From Acinetobacter haemolyticus (GTDB taxonomy: Bacteria > Pseudomonadota > Gammaproteobacteria > Pseudomonadales > Moraxellaceae): a stretch of DNA of 64,000 nucleotides. Shown here in pieces: positions 43,417 to 53,925 of the stretch; the stretch's first letter is position 1; each line of letters starts with the position of its first letter. The stretch covers positions 62,001-126,000 of the forward strand of contig NZ_OVCN01000010.1 in NCBI RefSeq assembly GCF_900406815.1. The letters run 5' to 3'. The position numbers and the translations under genes were made by a program. The notes below the pieces were generated by a model. That model was given only the letters and a program-made list of their open reading frames with translations. It made no database searches and had not been told where the DNA came from.

Positions 43417-45057
43417 ATGACAGAACGTGTAAATGTCGGCGAAGCAATCGCTCGGGTTTTAGAGGCGCACCAAGTTGATAGTATCTACGGTGTTATTTCA
43501 ATTCACAATTTACCAATTGCTGATGCAGTCGGTCGTCGTGAAAAAATTCGCTTCGTCGCGGCACGTGGTGAAGCAGGTGCGGTGACGATGGCTGATGGTC
43601 ATTCACGCTTTAAAGGTTTAGGTGTTGCTTTAACCAGTACCGGTGCAGGTGCAGGGAATGCAGTGGGTTCATTGATTGAAGCGATGAATGCTGGCAGTCC
43701 AGTGTTGCATTTAACAGGTCAAGTTGAACGTGAATATTTAGATCGTGATGCAAGTTTCATTCATGAAACCAAAGATCAACTCACATTCTTACGTGCATCG
43801 AGCAAAGCTGCTTTTCGTATTACCAGCCCTGACAATGCGGTGGGTGTGATTCGTGAAGCGATTCGTGTGGCAACTACAGTACCCATGGGGCCTGTCAGTG
43901 TTGAGCTACCGATTGATGTTCAAGCAGCTGAAATTGATTTACCACTGAATTTAGGTCCAGTCAAAGCACTTGAATTGCCACAAGCAGAACAAGTTGAAGT
44001 GGATTTAATCGTTGACGAAATCAAGAAAGCCAAACGTCCAATTTTCTGGATTGGTGGTGGTACGCTCAATAGTGTCGATGAAGTCAAAGCGATCGCTGAC
44101 TTGGGTATTCCAGTGGTGTCTTCAACCCATGCGCGTGGTGTATTGGCAGATGATCATCCACGTAGCCTAGGTGCATTCCACAACTCAGCAGGCGTTGAGC
44201 AACTTTTAAAAGAAGCCGATTTATTGGTTGTTGTCGGTTCTCGTTTGCGTAGTAATGAAACCAAAACCTATTCAGTACAATTCCCTGAAAATATTATTCA
44301 GGTCGATGCTAATCCTGTTGCCCAACAACGTAATTACAAAATCCGTAACTTTATCTGTGGTGATGCCAAAGATGTGTTGCAACGTGTTCTCACAGGTTTA
44401 GCAGGCGTATCTAAAATAAATGCTGAATATGATGCAGCAGTTGTCGACGCGAAACAGGCAGCAATCAATGCTTTACGTACACAGCTTGATCAATATGCTT
44501 TGATCTGTGATCACCTTCGTACAGCTTTACCACAAGATGGCATCTTTGTTCGTGATATCACCATGTCAGGCAGTACGTGGGGCAGTCGTTTATTCCCAGT
44601 ACAAGCACCAAACCAAAATATTCACTCTTTAGCAGGGGCGATTGGTCTCGGTTTAGCAACAGCAATTGGAGCTTCAATTGCCAATCCAGACAAAAAAGTG
44701 ATCGGTTTAGTTGGTGATGGTGGTTTGATGTTGGGTATTGGTGAGATTGCGACGATGGCGCAAGAAAATACCAATATGGTGCTGATGATCATGAATGATG
44801 GTGGTTATGGGGTTATGCGCGGTATTCAAAATAATTACTTCGGTGGTCGTCAGTATTTCAACGAATTACACACACCTGATTACCAGGCCTTGGGTGAGGC
44901 GATGGGCGTGAAAAGCTGGAAAGTCGGCAGTGCAGATGAGTTTAAAACAGTGATTCAGCAAGCAGTTGATTTCCAAGGGCCAAGCGTCATTGAACTAGAT
45001 ATGCATTCAATTGGTCCACTCAACTTTGCAGGTCCTCCACAAAAGAAATTGTATTAA
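43417..45057 (+). CDS. ThDP-dependent enzyme (acetolactate synthase/decarboxylase-like)
   Basis: 546-aa thiamine-diphosphate enzyme with three domains: N-terminal PYR domain with catalytic Glu52 (AARGEAGAVTMADG), central domain (PIFWIGGGTLNS, SRLRSNETKTY) and C-terminal PP domain with the GDG...N motif GDGGLMLGIGEIATMAQENTNMVLMIMND. It could be a benzoylformate-type 2-ketoacid decarboxylase, a carboligase or a C-C lyase. A decarboxylase making the aldehyde for the adjacent ALDH is the simplest reading. GAGG lies ahead of the ATG at 43417. Confidence 0.88.
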   Translation: MTERVNVGEAIARVLEAHQVDSIYGVISIHNLPIADAVGRREKIRFVAARGEAGAVTMADGHSRFKGLGVALTSTGAGAGNAVGSLIEAMNAGSPVLHLTGQVEREYLDRDASFIHETKDQLTFLRASSKAAFRITSPDNAVGVIREAIRVATTVPMGPVSVELPIDVQAAEIDLPLNLGPVKALELPQAEQVEVDLIVDEIKKAKRPIFWIGGGTLNSVDEVKAIADLGIPVVSSTHARGVLADDHPRSLGAFHNSAGVEQLLKEADLLVVVGSRLRSNETKTYSVQFPENIIQVDANPVAQQRNYKIRNFICGDAKDVLQRVLTGLAGVSKINAEYDAAVVDAKQAAINALRTQLDQYALICDHLRTALPQDGIFVRDITMSGSTWGSRLFPVQAPNQNIHSLAGAIGLGLATAIGASIANPDKKVIGLVGDGGLMLGIGEIATMAQENTNMVLMIMNDGGYGVMRGIQNNYFGGRQYFNELHTPDYQALGEAMGVKSWKVGSADEFKTVIQQAVDFQGPSVIELDMHSIGPLNFAGPPQKKLY

Positions 45058-45137
45058 TTCATCTCAGCATTGCGAGATAGGGGTGCTGAGAAACGATTTG
45101 TGGGCAAAATTTTTTGTCTACAAATCTAATAAAACTA

Positions 45138-45155
45138 TGTTTTACAGGTAAAACA
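45138..45155. promoter_or_regulatory. Candidate IclR operator, site C (porin)
   Basis: TGTTTTACAGGTAAAACA has 8-bp arms with a 2-base spacer. It has the same spacing and arms as site B (differing at arm position 8) and lies 48 bp upstream of the porin ATG. Confidence 0.65.
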
Positions 45156-45202
45156 AAAACAGAGCCAACAGGATGGTTGGTACCAAAGCGAAGGAATATG
45201 AT

Positions 45203-46396
45203 ATGAAAAAGACAGTGATGGTCGCGATGCTTGCTGCATGTTATTTGGGTACAGCACCTCATGCATTTGCACAAAGTTCAGCACTAGAATGGAAAAGTGA
45301 AGATGGGACGGATTCTGTCAAACTGGGTGGTGTAGTGCGTTTGAATCAACGTTATGAAAATTGGGAGGGGCCAAATGGTGGTTTTGGAAAACTCTATTTT
45401 GATATTTTCCGAGTTGATCTGAAAGGCAAGTTTGATGATGCCTATTTCAATGCCAGCTACCTTTTCCAAGATCAAGAGAAGCGTTCAATTGAAAAAGCTT
45501 ATGTGGGATATCATTTAGATGAACATAACAGCATAGAAGCAGGTTTTGTTTATAAACCTTTTGCAATTTATCCCTATCCGCAAAATGGATGGACTTATCA
45601 TATTCCATTCTTTTTGGGTTATGGGAATAACATCGCTCCAGGTTTGAACTGGAATTTTAACAATAAAGATTGGGATGTGAAGTTAGGTTATTATCCTGAG
45701 ATGCTAGCAACTAATCTTCGATATTCACCTGAAAGTGCGACTTATGATGATTTGGCTGAAAATGCATTTCCAACACAAAAATCCTATCAAAATGAAAAGC
45801 TTCATCAAGTGAATACACGGATTGTTCGTAAGTTAGAAACAGAATTTGGTAAGCAAGAAATTGGTGTATCAGGCGCAATTGCTCAATTGCATAATAAAAT
45901 CACTGATGACAACGGCAAATATTATGCAGTGGGTTTGCATACTGATAATAATTACAAACGTTTCAATGTCCAAAGCTCAGTGATTCATTATCAATATGAT
46001 GCAAAAAATCCAGATGGTATAAATGATGATATGACCTTGATGGGGGCAAATGGTTTAACGCCAGCATATTTCATTGCTTCCGAAGGAACTATTGCGAGTT
46101 TAAACCTCGCATACACATTACCTGTGCAAGATATGGGCAAACTCAAAGCAATCCGTTTTTACAATGATTATAGTTATTTAGATAAAAAACGTGAGGATTG
46201 GTCTGACTCGCAGATGAATACTACGGGGATGATGTTTATTGCTTCACCTTTCATGGTATGGGCGGATTACACTTGGGGGAAAAACTCGAATATTATCGGT
46301 GGAGCTACCAATGCTACAGGTTTTACGTCTACGGTTTCGCCAAATAGTGATAAATGGCTTTATCGCATCAATTTGAATATTGGTTTTAGTTTTTAA
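45203..46396 (+). CDS. Outer-membrane porin of the catabolic cluster
   Basis: 397-aa outer-membrane beta-barrel. Signal peptide MKKTVMVAMLAACYLGTAPHAFA, then alternating-pattern strands (VKLGGVVRLNQRYENW, YFDIFRVDLKGKFDDAYFNASYLFQ) and a terminal Phe (NLNIGFSF), the BAM signal. No plug motif, so a channel rather than a TonB receptor. The ATG at 45203 has AAGGA seven bases before it. It has its own upstream region with an operator-like dyad and is followed by a terminator, so it is probably a separate unit of the regulon for substrate uptake. Confidence 0.87.
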   Translation: MKKTVMVAMLAACYLGTAPHAFAQSSALEWKSEDGTDSVKLGGVVRLNQRYENWEGPNGGFGKLYFDIFRVDLKGKFDDAYFNASYLFQDQEKRSIEKAYVGYHLDEHNSIEAGFVYKPFAIYPYPQNGWTYHIPFFLGYGNNIAPGLNWNFNNKDWDVKLGYYPEMLATNLRYSPESATYDDLAENAFPTQKSYQNEKLHQVNTRIVRKLETEFGKQEIGVSGAIAQLHNKITDDNGKYYAVGLHTDNNYKRFNVQSSVIHYQYDAKNPDGINDDMTLMGANGLTPAYFIASEGTIASLNLAYTLPVQDMGKLKAIRFYNDYSYLDKKREDWSDSQMNTTGMMFIASPFMVWADYTWGKNSNIIGGATNATGFTSTVSPNSDKWLYRINLNIGFSF

Positions 46397-46417
46397 ACTT
46401 CCTAAGTATAGAAAAAT

Positions 46418-46447
46418 AAAAAAGCAAAGCCGAGGCTTTGCTTTTTT
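46418..46447. terminator. Bidirectional terminator between porin gene and purB
   Basis: The 13-bp stem AAAAAAGCAAAGC/GCTTTGCTTTTTT has the loop CGAG. Confidence 0.9.
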
Positions 46448-46464
46448 ATGAATGAGTTGTCAGC

Positions 46465-47862
<1,398 letters not shown>

Positions 47863-47907
47863 TTAATTTTGGAATAAACATAAAAATAAATTCGTAGAAG
47901 CATCGGT

Positions 47908-48639
47908 TTAAACCACCTGATACTGTAAACGAGCGAGAGCTTGAATATCGTTCAACAACTTACGTTTTCTAAAAACCATCGTCCATGAACTGCCACCGAG
48001 TTGTCGCCATAAGTGGGCCAATTGTATGCCTGTAAATAAGCTAGCTCGGATTCGATTGGTATGATTGATATCTTTAAACGCTTCAGCATTGCCACGAACA
48101 AGAATACGTGGATTGATTTGCCCAGCAGTTTCAACATACGTTTGTGCCAAACTGGCAATCACACTTGGATGTAAATAGTTGTTATCGAAAAAAGACAACT
48201 GTTTTAAAATTTTTTGTTGAGCTTTTTCAATAATTTTAACGTATTCGGGATTGCTATAGACCTTTTTTTCCAACTGCAACAATGCCATCGCATAAGACAT
48301 TGGCAGTTTAGTATTACTAAGTTTAGGAATTCGAGATTTTGGTGCAGTATTAAAAGGCTGGGTAATACAGCCTTCTAGAGTTTTTAATCCTAAGGAAATA
48401 TCTGCAAGCTGGTTAAAAAAATCTAAGGTCTGTTTTGCATTGTTATTTGTTGGGCGGATATTTAGGCTGGCTTTGACAAGGAGTTCAAAATAGAAATTAC
48501 CACTTTCCCCAATACTTTGTTGACCAGACATTGCCGTCATGTGAGTCAATTGGGTTGCCTGAAAAACTGCAGCCAATGCCAAAGCACGGTTTTGTTGAAC
48601 ATTCAACGCTTGGTTGGGCTGAAATGGGAACTCCGCCAT
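47908..48639 (-). CDS. hflD: HflD-family lysogenization regulator homologue
   Basis: 243-aa helical protein with the HflD pattern [19 protein letters not shown] at the start and [32 protein letters not shown] near the end. In E. coli HflD binds phage lambda CII; the native role is unknown. Position between mnmA and purB confirms the identity. It starts 18 bp after mnmA; somewhat longer than the E. coli protein. Confidence 0.9.
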   Translation of the reverse strand: MAEFPFQPNQALNVQQNRALALAAVFQATQLTHMTAMSGQQSIGESGNFYFELLVKASLNIRPTNNNAKQTLDFFNQLADISLGLKTLEGCITQPFNTAPKSRIPKLSNTKLPMSYAMALLQLEKKVYSNPEYVKIIEKAQQKILKQLSFFDNNYLHPSVIASLAQTYVETAGQINPRILVRGNAEAFKDINHTNRIRASLFTGIQLAHLWRQLGGSSWTMVFRKRKLLNDIQALARLQYQVV

Positions 48640-48657
48640 GCTACGCTTCCAATATCC

Positions 48658-49791
48658 TTAGATAAAATCGGGTTGAGGTGCATCGGTATGGTGAATCACG
48701 CCACCACCTAAGCAGACCTCTCCTGAGTAAAACACCACACTTTGCCCAGGAGTAACGGCTCGTTGTGGCTCATCAAATTCAACACGAATACCATTTTCGT
48801 TTTGATCATCACGGTAAATTGTACACGCTTGATCAGGTTGTCGATAACGTGTTTTGGCAGTGCATCGGAAACCTGCTGTTGGAATTTCCTGTTCACCTGC
48901 AACCCAGTCAATCGATTCACTCCAAAGCTGCTTACTTTGCATGAGTGGATGTTCATGACCTTGTCCAATTACCAGTCGGTTATTGGCAATATCTTTGTGT
49001 AATACGAACCACGCACCTTCTTGTGCACCCTTCATACCACCAATTCCGATACCACCGCGCTGACCCAGCGTATAGTACATTAAGCCGTGATGTTCACCAA
49101 CTTCTTTGCCATTGTCTAAGACAATTTTTCCAGCTTGAGCAGGGAGGTATTGTTTTAAGAAATCACTAAAACGACGCTCACCAATAAAACAGATCCCCGT
49201 CGAATCTTTTTTCTTGGCTGTTGCTAAATCTAGTTCTTCAGCGATTTTTCGAACTTGAGGCTTTTCAATTTCGCCGACAGGGAACAACGTCTTGTTGATT
49301 TCACGGCCATGCACTGCATGTAAGAAATAGGTCTGATCTTTATTATTATCAACGCCGCGTAGTAATGGCGCGTAAGTTTCACCACGTGAATTTTGCATAC
49401 TTGCACCACGACGCGCGTAATGACCAGTTGCAATGAAGTCTGCACCCAATGTCATCGCATGATCTAAGAATGCACGGAATTTGATTTCTTTATTACAGAG
49501 AATATCTGGGTTAGGCGTGCGACCAGCGGCATATTCTGCCAAGAAATGCTCGAATACACGATCCCAGTATTCCATTGCAAAATTTGCTGTATGCAGTTTG
49601 ATCCCGATTTTATCTGCTACTGCTTGCGCATCCGCCAAGTCTTCAAGTGCTGTGCAGTATTCCGTACCATCATCTTCTTCCCAGTTTTTCATGAAAAGAC
49701 CTTCAACTTGATATCCTTGTTGAAGTAAAAGCGCGGCAGAAACAGAGGAGTCTACACCACCAGACATACCGACGATGACACGTTGTTGCAT
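48658..49791 (-). CDS. mnmA: tRNA-specific 2-thiouridylase MnmA
   Basis: 377-aa enzyme forming s2U34 in tRNA Lys/Glu/Gln. PP-loop [10 protein letters not shown], catalytic Cys in [12 protein letters not shown], second Cys in [12 protein letters not shown], substrate region [10 protein letters not shown] and a C-terminal beta-barrel with [11 protein letters not shown]-like [21 protein letters not shown]. Starts four bases after the nudJ stop. Confidence 0.96.
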   Translation of the reverse strand: MQQRVIVGMSGGVDSSVSAALLLQQGYQVEGLFMKNWEEDDGTEYCTALEDLADAQAVADKIGIKLHTANFAMEYWDRVFEHFLAEYAAGRTPNPDILCNKEIKFRAFLDHAMTLGADFIATGHYARRGASMQNSRGETYAPLLRGVDNNKDQTYFLHAVHGREINKTLFPVGEIEKPQVRKIAEELDLATAKKKDSTGICFIGERRFSDFLKQYLPAQAGKIVLDNGKEVGEHHGLMYYTLGQRGGIGIGGMKGAQEGAWFVLHKDIANNRLVIGQGHEHPLMQSKQLWSESIDWVAGEQEIPTAGFRCTAKTRYRQPDQACTIYRDDQNENGIRVEFDEPQRAVTPGQSVVFYSGEVCLGGGVIHHTDAPQPDFI

Positions 49792-49795
49792 CTAA

Positions 49796-50284
49796 TTAAG
49801 CATCCAAATGAGAAGTGAATGAGGGAGAAAAAGGGTGCTCATAAATAAGCGATAAAGGATATTTCTTGCCAGCGAGGGCATCTTGAACAGCTTTTAAAAC
49901 CAATGGGCTACGTGCACGAGCTGTTTCTTGTAGCTCATCCAAGTTCATCCATACTGCACTGACAATACCTGTATCCAGTTGCGCATTTTCTTCAACTGAA
50001 GTGACATGTGCTAAAAAGCAAAAACGGTAATAGGTACGATCTGGAAACATTGGAGGTGTATAGGTATAGATACCGAGCAAGTGATTTATTTCGACATGAT
50101 GACCTGTTTCTTCTAAGGTCTCACGGATCGCTGCCTCAATAATGGTTTCACCGCATTCGACATGACCTGCTGGTTGATTAAACACGGTATGTACATAGCC
50201 CTCACTGTGTTCTTCAACAAACAAAAAACGTCCGTCTTTTTCGACTACAGTGGCGACTGTGACATGAGGTGTCCAAGCGGTCAT
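49796..50284 (-). CDS. nudJ: NUDIX hydrolase (NudJ-like)
   Basis: About 162 aa with a complete Nudix box GHVECGETIIEAAIRETLEETGHHVEI (G-x5-E-x7-RETLEETG). The N-terminus PHVTVATVVEKDGRFLFVEE and the position before mnmA match NudJ, a phosphatase for thiamine and nucleoside pyrophosphates. The ATG at 50284 aligns with family starts; an ATG four codons earlier (50296) is also possible. Confidence 0.88.
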   Translation of the reverse strand: MTAWTPHVTVATVVEKDGRFLFVEEHSEGYVHTVFNQPAGHVECGETIIEAAIRETLEETGHHVEINHLLGIYTYTPPMFPDRTYYRFCFLAHVTSVEENAQLDTGIVSAVWMNLDELQETARARSPLVLKAVQDALAGKKYPLSLIYEHPFSPSFTSHLDA

Positions 50285-50337
50285 AGAAAGCACCATGATT
50301 TTAAAAAACGTATTCTACAAAATTTGGGGGAAGATGG

Positions 50338-50849
50338 CTAGGTTAAAGCTTTTTCTTGTGACTTGTATGCTTTTAATAAAAAATAACCTGAAAACAGACC
50401 AATTACGAACCCAAAGCCAAATAAGGGACTAAGCATTAAAATTTCAGTATAAAGATTTGGATAATCGCCCATTCCGAATAAAGCTGAATAAAATAAAGGA
50501 ATAATACAGGTAGAGTTGTTGATAGCCCACCGAGTACACCACTGATTAAAACTATTCTAAAGTGACTTTTTACTTTGGGGAAAATGATATAGTTCATCAA
50601 AAAAGAATAGATGATGGATTGAATACCACAAAACAGAAGTATGAATAAGTACATACCTATTGCACTAGTGATGATAAACCATATTGCTTCAATTACAGTG
50701 ATACTGAAAATATAATGAGTAAAAACATGTTTTCCAGAGTAAATTTCACTAATAGTAGAAAATAATATGATGACTAAAAATATGAGTGAAACAACAAACG
50801 AAGGTAAAATAAAACCCAAATATAAGAGTTTTTTAGATACTTTGACCAT
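50338..50849 (-). pseudogene. Frameshifted membrane protein gene of unknown function
   Basis: A multi-TM protein begins at 50849 (MVKVSKKLLYLGFILPSFVV...) with four hydrophobic segments and stops at 50436 in its first frame. Near 50485 a second frame takes over without a break in character: LFGMGDYPNLYTEILMLSPL, then FGFGFVIGLFSGYFLLKAYK and SQEKALT, stopping at 50338. The total of 512 nt implies one base lost (or two gained). The restored product would be about 170 aa with five TM helices and a basic tail. It may be a decayed gene, a sequencing error, or less likely two overlapping ORFs (the second could start at an ATG in GMGD). Confidence 0.55.
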
Positions 50850-50862
50850 TATTATCTCTTAA

Positions 50863-51408
50863 TTATGCGGTTACTTGATTTTTATAATCATTCTTCACTT
50901 TTATATAATTCTGCGCCGAATAAGGTAAAAATGCTTTTTCTTTATCTGTGAGAGGGCGGACTTGCTGTACTGGACTACCCACATACAGATAACCGCTTTT
51001 TAAGACTTTACGTGGCGGCACTAAACTACCAGCACCAATCATCACATCATCTTCAATAATCACGTCATCTAAAACAACAGTATTAATTCCGATCAAAACG
51101 CGATTACCAATGGTACAACCATGTAAAGTCACATGATGTCCAACAGTCACATCTTCACCAATCACCAGCGGTGAACCGTTTGGTTTAGATTGATTTTTAT
51201 GGCTAACATGCAACATACAGTGATCTTGCACATTACTATTTTTGCCAATCTGAATCGAGTTCACATCGCCACGAATGACCGCAAATGGCCAGACTGAAAC
51301 ATTCTCAGCTAATTTGACATCACCAACGACGACAGACATGTCATCAATATAACAACTTGAATCAATATCAGGTGTTTGGTCTAAATAAGAGCGAATATTT
51401 TTAGTCAT
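50863..51408 (-). CDS. Gamma-carbonic-anhydrase-like hexapeptide protein (YrdA/PaaY type)
   Basis: 181-aa left-handed beta-helix protein. Metal ligand pattern of gamma carbonic anhydrases: VWPFAVIRGDVNSIQIGKNSNVQDHCMLHVSH and VTVGHHVTLHGCTIGNRVLIGINTVVLDDV (conserved His residues). Members may be thioesterases or carbonic anhydrases; which applies is unclear. The ATG at 51408 starts the conserved region; a longer frame to 51456 has no support. Confidence 0.87.
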   Translation of the reverse strand: MTKNIRSYLDQTPDIDSSCYIDDMSVVVGDVKLAENVSVWPFAVIRGDVNSIQIGKNSNVQDHCMLHVSHKNQSKPNGSPLVIGEDVTVGHHVTLHGCTIGNRVLIGINTVVLDDVIIEDDVMIGAGSLVPPRKVLKSGYLYVGSPVQQVRPLTDKEKAFLPYSAQNYIKVKNDYKNQVTA

Positions 51409-51450
51409 GTGATCAACCAAGATAAACGATAGTGGAATTATAAAGTAAAA

Positions 51451-51480
51451 AAGCATTCAGACTAAACAGCCTGAATGCTT
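51451..51480 (-). terminator. Terminator after dacC
   Basis: The stem AAGCATTCAG/CTGAATGCTT has a 10-base loop and is followed on the minus strand by TTTTTAC. Confidence 0.85.
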
Positions 51481-51505
51481 AAATTAACTATTCAGAAGTC
51501 AGGGC

Positions 51506-52654
51506 TTAGAAAAAGCTACTAAAGAATAGCTTGATACGATCGACCATGCGTGCAAAGAAGCCAGCTTCTTCAACAGGTTTGAGTGCAACCAAAGGTTTCT
51601 CAGCGATGACTTTGCCATCAAGACTTGCAACCAATTTCCCGATCACTTGACCTTGTGCTAAAGGTGCATTGAGCTGAGGTTGAACCACAAGTTGTGTTTT
51701 GATTTTATCGGCTTGACCTTTCGGCATCGTCACATTGAAGTTTTCAGCTAGCCCAATCTGTACTTCATCTTCTTTACCAAACCAAACTTTTGCTTTGGCA
51801 ATTGCTTGATTCGCTGGTTGGACATTTGCAGTTTCAAAGTTTGCAAAGCCCCAAGCTAATAATGCACGTGTCTGGTTTGCACGTTCATTCATGCTTGGTG
51901 TACCAAAGATCACAGAGATCAAACGCATAGGTCCACGTTTACTTGAAGTGGTTAAGCAGAAACCTGCTTCACTGGTGTGACCTGTTTTTAAACCATCAAC
52001 ACTTGGGTCTGTATAGAGCAAAGCGTTACGGTTACCTTGTTTGATGCCATTAAAAGTAAATTCTTTTTCAGAATAAATTGGGTAATATTTCGAACTATCT
52101 TTAATAATATGCTGTGCCAAGATAGCCATATCCTTCGCAGTCGAATAATGACTTTCAGCAGGCATACCTGTTGAGTTCACGAAGTTGGTATTGGTCATGC
52201 CAAGACGTTTGGCTTCTTGGTTCATCATGTGGGCAAAAGTACCTTCATTGCCCGCGATGTGCTCAGCCATTGCTTTTGATGCATCATTACCAGATTGAAC
52301 GATAATACCGCGTAGCATTTCCAATACGGTCGCAGTGCCATTCAATGGAACATACATACAAGATTCAGCGCTGCTGCCACGGCACCATGCTGATTCATTC
52401 ATGCGGACATGTTCGTCTTCTGTTAATTTGCCTTGTAATAATTTTTGTTCAATGATGAAACTGGTCATCATCTTCGTCATAGATGCAGGTGCAAGTTTTT
52501 CATCTTCATTTTTTGCAGCGAGAATCTGTCCAGTTTCATAATCCATTAGTACATAGGATTTATTATTTAATTCTGGTGGAGCAGATAGGACAGTCGCTGC
52601 ATATGAAAAGCTTGGCAAAAGTAATAATGCAGCAAGAGCGCTTTTTCGAGTCAT
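51506..52654 (-). CDS. dacC: D-alanyl-D-alanine carboxypeptidase (PBP5/6 family)
   Basis: Periplasmic, membrane-tethered penicillin-binding protein (382 aa) that removes the terminal D-Ala of peptidoglycan stems. Signal peptide SALAALLLLPSFSYA; active-site Ser58-x2-Lys61 (ASMTK), Ser121-Gly-Asn, Lys223-Thr-Gly; C-terminal PBP5 beta domain and amphipathic anchor (FFARMVDRIKLFFSSFF). The ATG at 52654 has GGAA nine bases upstream. dacC versus dacA naming is by family only. Confidence 0.93.
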   Translation of the reverse strand: MTRKSALAALLLLPSFSYAATVLSAPPELNNKSYVLMDYETGQILAAKNEDEKLAPASMTKMMTSFIIEQKLLQGKLTEDEHVRMNESAWCRGSSAESCMYVPLNGTATVLEMLRGIIVQSGNDASKAMAEHIAGNEGTFAHMMNQEAKRLGMTNTNFVNSTGMPAESHYSTAKDMAILAQHIIKDSSKYYPIYSEKEFTFNGIKQGNRNALLYTDPSVDGLKTGHTSEAGFCLTTSSKRGPMRLISVIFGTPSMNERANQTRALLAWGFANFETANVQPANQAIAKAKVWFGKEDEVQIGLAENFNVTMPKGQADKIKTQLVVQPQLNAPLAQGQVIGKLVASLDGKVIAEKPLVALKPVEEAGFFARMVDRIKLFFSSFF

Positions 52655-52712
52655 TCTAGGTAGTTCCAATATCTTATATGGTGCAGATGAGCCTAGCATT
52701 TTAGGGCAAAGC

Positions 52713-52743
52713 AAAGCCGACTTCTATGGGGGAAGTCGGCTTT
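52713..52743. terminator. Terminator between dacC and the secreted protein gene
   Basis: The 12-bp stem AAAGCCGACTTC/GAAGTCGGCTTT is T-rich on both sides; it would end the minus-strand gene at 52807 and lies just upstream of dacC. Confidence 0.75.
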
Positions 52744-52806
52744 TTCACACAGTATTGTAACTAAGACTTATGGCGTGTTGATTCCAGATAAGTTGTTATC
52801 AATATT

Positions 52807-53202
52807 TCACTTATAGTTTCGAACATCTTCGCAAATTTGGCGATTTTGTGCTTGTGAAGCTGCACCTGCATCTTTGCGAGCTTCAACAAGGAACTTTTGG
52901 AAATCTTTAGCCTTAGCTCGTGTATCTAATGCATCCACAGCTTTAGATTCTTTCGGTAAATATTCTTTAGCTAAGCGTTCATAGCCTTGGTTGAATTTTT
53001 TATCGACATCAATCAGTTTTGGACAAATTTCTGATAGTACATAGATTGCCGCAAGCTCTTCTTGCGTTGTACTTTGTACAGTCGAAGTGACATCAATATT
53101 TTCTGACTCTTGTTTTGCATTTGCTGCAAAAGTAGTTGATGCGAATGCACTTGATGCGACGAGCAAAGACAAACTTAGTGTTTTTAAAACATTTTTCTTC
53201 AT
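52807..53202 (-). CDS. Small secreted protein, paralogue A
   Basis: 131 aa: signal peptide MKKNVLKTLSLSLLVASSAF...FAA, then a helical domain with two cysteines (SEICPKLIDVDKKFNQGYERLAKEYLP and NRQICEDVRNYK), fit for a disulfide. Homologous to the protein at 53975: both share CPKL....KF......I/A..YL, L...F...L.EAR..A and CEDV.N. Resembles short unknown proteins of Moraxellaceae; function unknown. Monocistronic with its own terminator. Confidence 0.75.
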   Translation of the reverse strand: MKKNVLKTLSLSLLVASSAFASTTFAANAKQESENIDVTSTVQSTTQEELAAIYVLSEICPKLIDVDKKFNQGYERLAKEYLPKESKAVDALDTRAKAKDFQKFLVEARKDAGAASQAQNRQICEDVRNYK

Positions 53203-53465
53203 AACAAGCTAAACTCAAATCAGGCCTTACATAATTTGCATAACTTAGCATAGACGAAAAATAAAATTGTATACTTGCTGTAGGAACAATGAAGGAAATG
53301 TGATTTCAAATCGTGAGAGGCGATGAGCGCTGGATGACGAGAAATAGAGATAAACCAAAATCTCCAGATTGTATTTCTTAATTCAGATTTTTAAATTCGA
53401 CTCTGAAACTTAAACCTAAAAAATTCGAGTAAAAACAAAAGCATAATTATGTAAGGAGCTGAATA

Positions 53466-53828
53466 ATGACAACTAAATTTAGTGGCGGTGTTGATATTGC
53501 CATGAAACTTCCCCCACATCAGTTTGAAGCAACGGTTGCTTTTTATCGTGATGTGATTGGTCTTAAACAAATTACAGATAAAGAACCAGAAATTGGTTTC
53601 GAGTTCGGTCCAGTAAAATTGTGGATCGATGTCGTACCCGAGATGAGTCAGGCTGAGCTTTGGTTAGAACTATTTACGGATAATTTTACTGAGGCTGCAA
53701 AATATCTTGATGAGGCAGGCGTTGTGCGTTGTGATGAAATTGAAACTTTGCCAGTAGGTTTTAAAGGAGGATGGATTAGCAGTCCAGCCAATATTATTCA
53801 CATGGTTCGAGAGCCTACTGCTTGGTAA
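53466..53828 (+). CDS. VOC (glyoxalase/bleomycin-resistance-like) family protein
   Basis: 120-aa single-module VOC protein: AMKLPPHQFEATVAFYRDVIGLKQITDKE, then FEFGPVKLWIDVV and a C-terminal WISSPANIIHMVRE. It has few clear metal ligands, so it may be non-catalytic or binding. GTAAGGAGCTGAATA supplies a strong ribosome site. Isolated between two minus-strand secreted-protein genes. Confidence 0.82.
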   Translation: MTTKFSGGVDIAMKLPPHQFEATVAFYRDVIGLKQITDKEPEIGFEFGPVKLWIDVVPEMSQAELWLELFTDNFTEAAKYLDEAGVVRCDEIETLPVGFKGGWISSPANIIHMVREPTAW

Positions 53829-53925
53829 TTGACGATATTACTCAACATAAGATTTGTAAGAAGTATTTTTTGAATCTAAAAATGATCCATCTTTTTAGAC
53901 ATGATTTTAGCATCCGACCAATAAC

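Noticed and set aside
32962-46396. Naming the cluster as an indole-acetate (iac), biphenyl, phenylpropionate, cumate or carbazole pathway
   Set aside because: Gene content differs: no beta subunit, no amidase or acyl-CoA genes, and AspDH/ThDP extras. A substrate name would be a guess.
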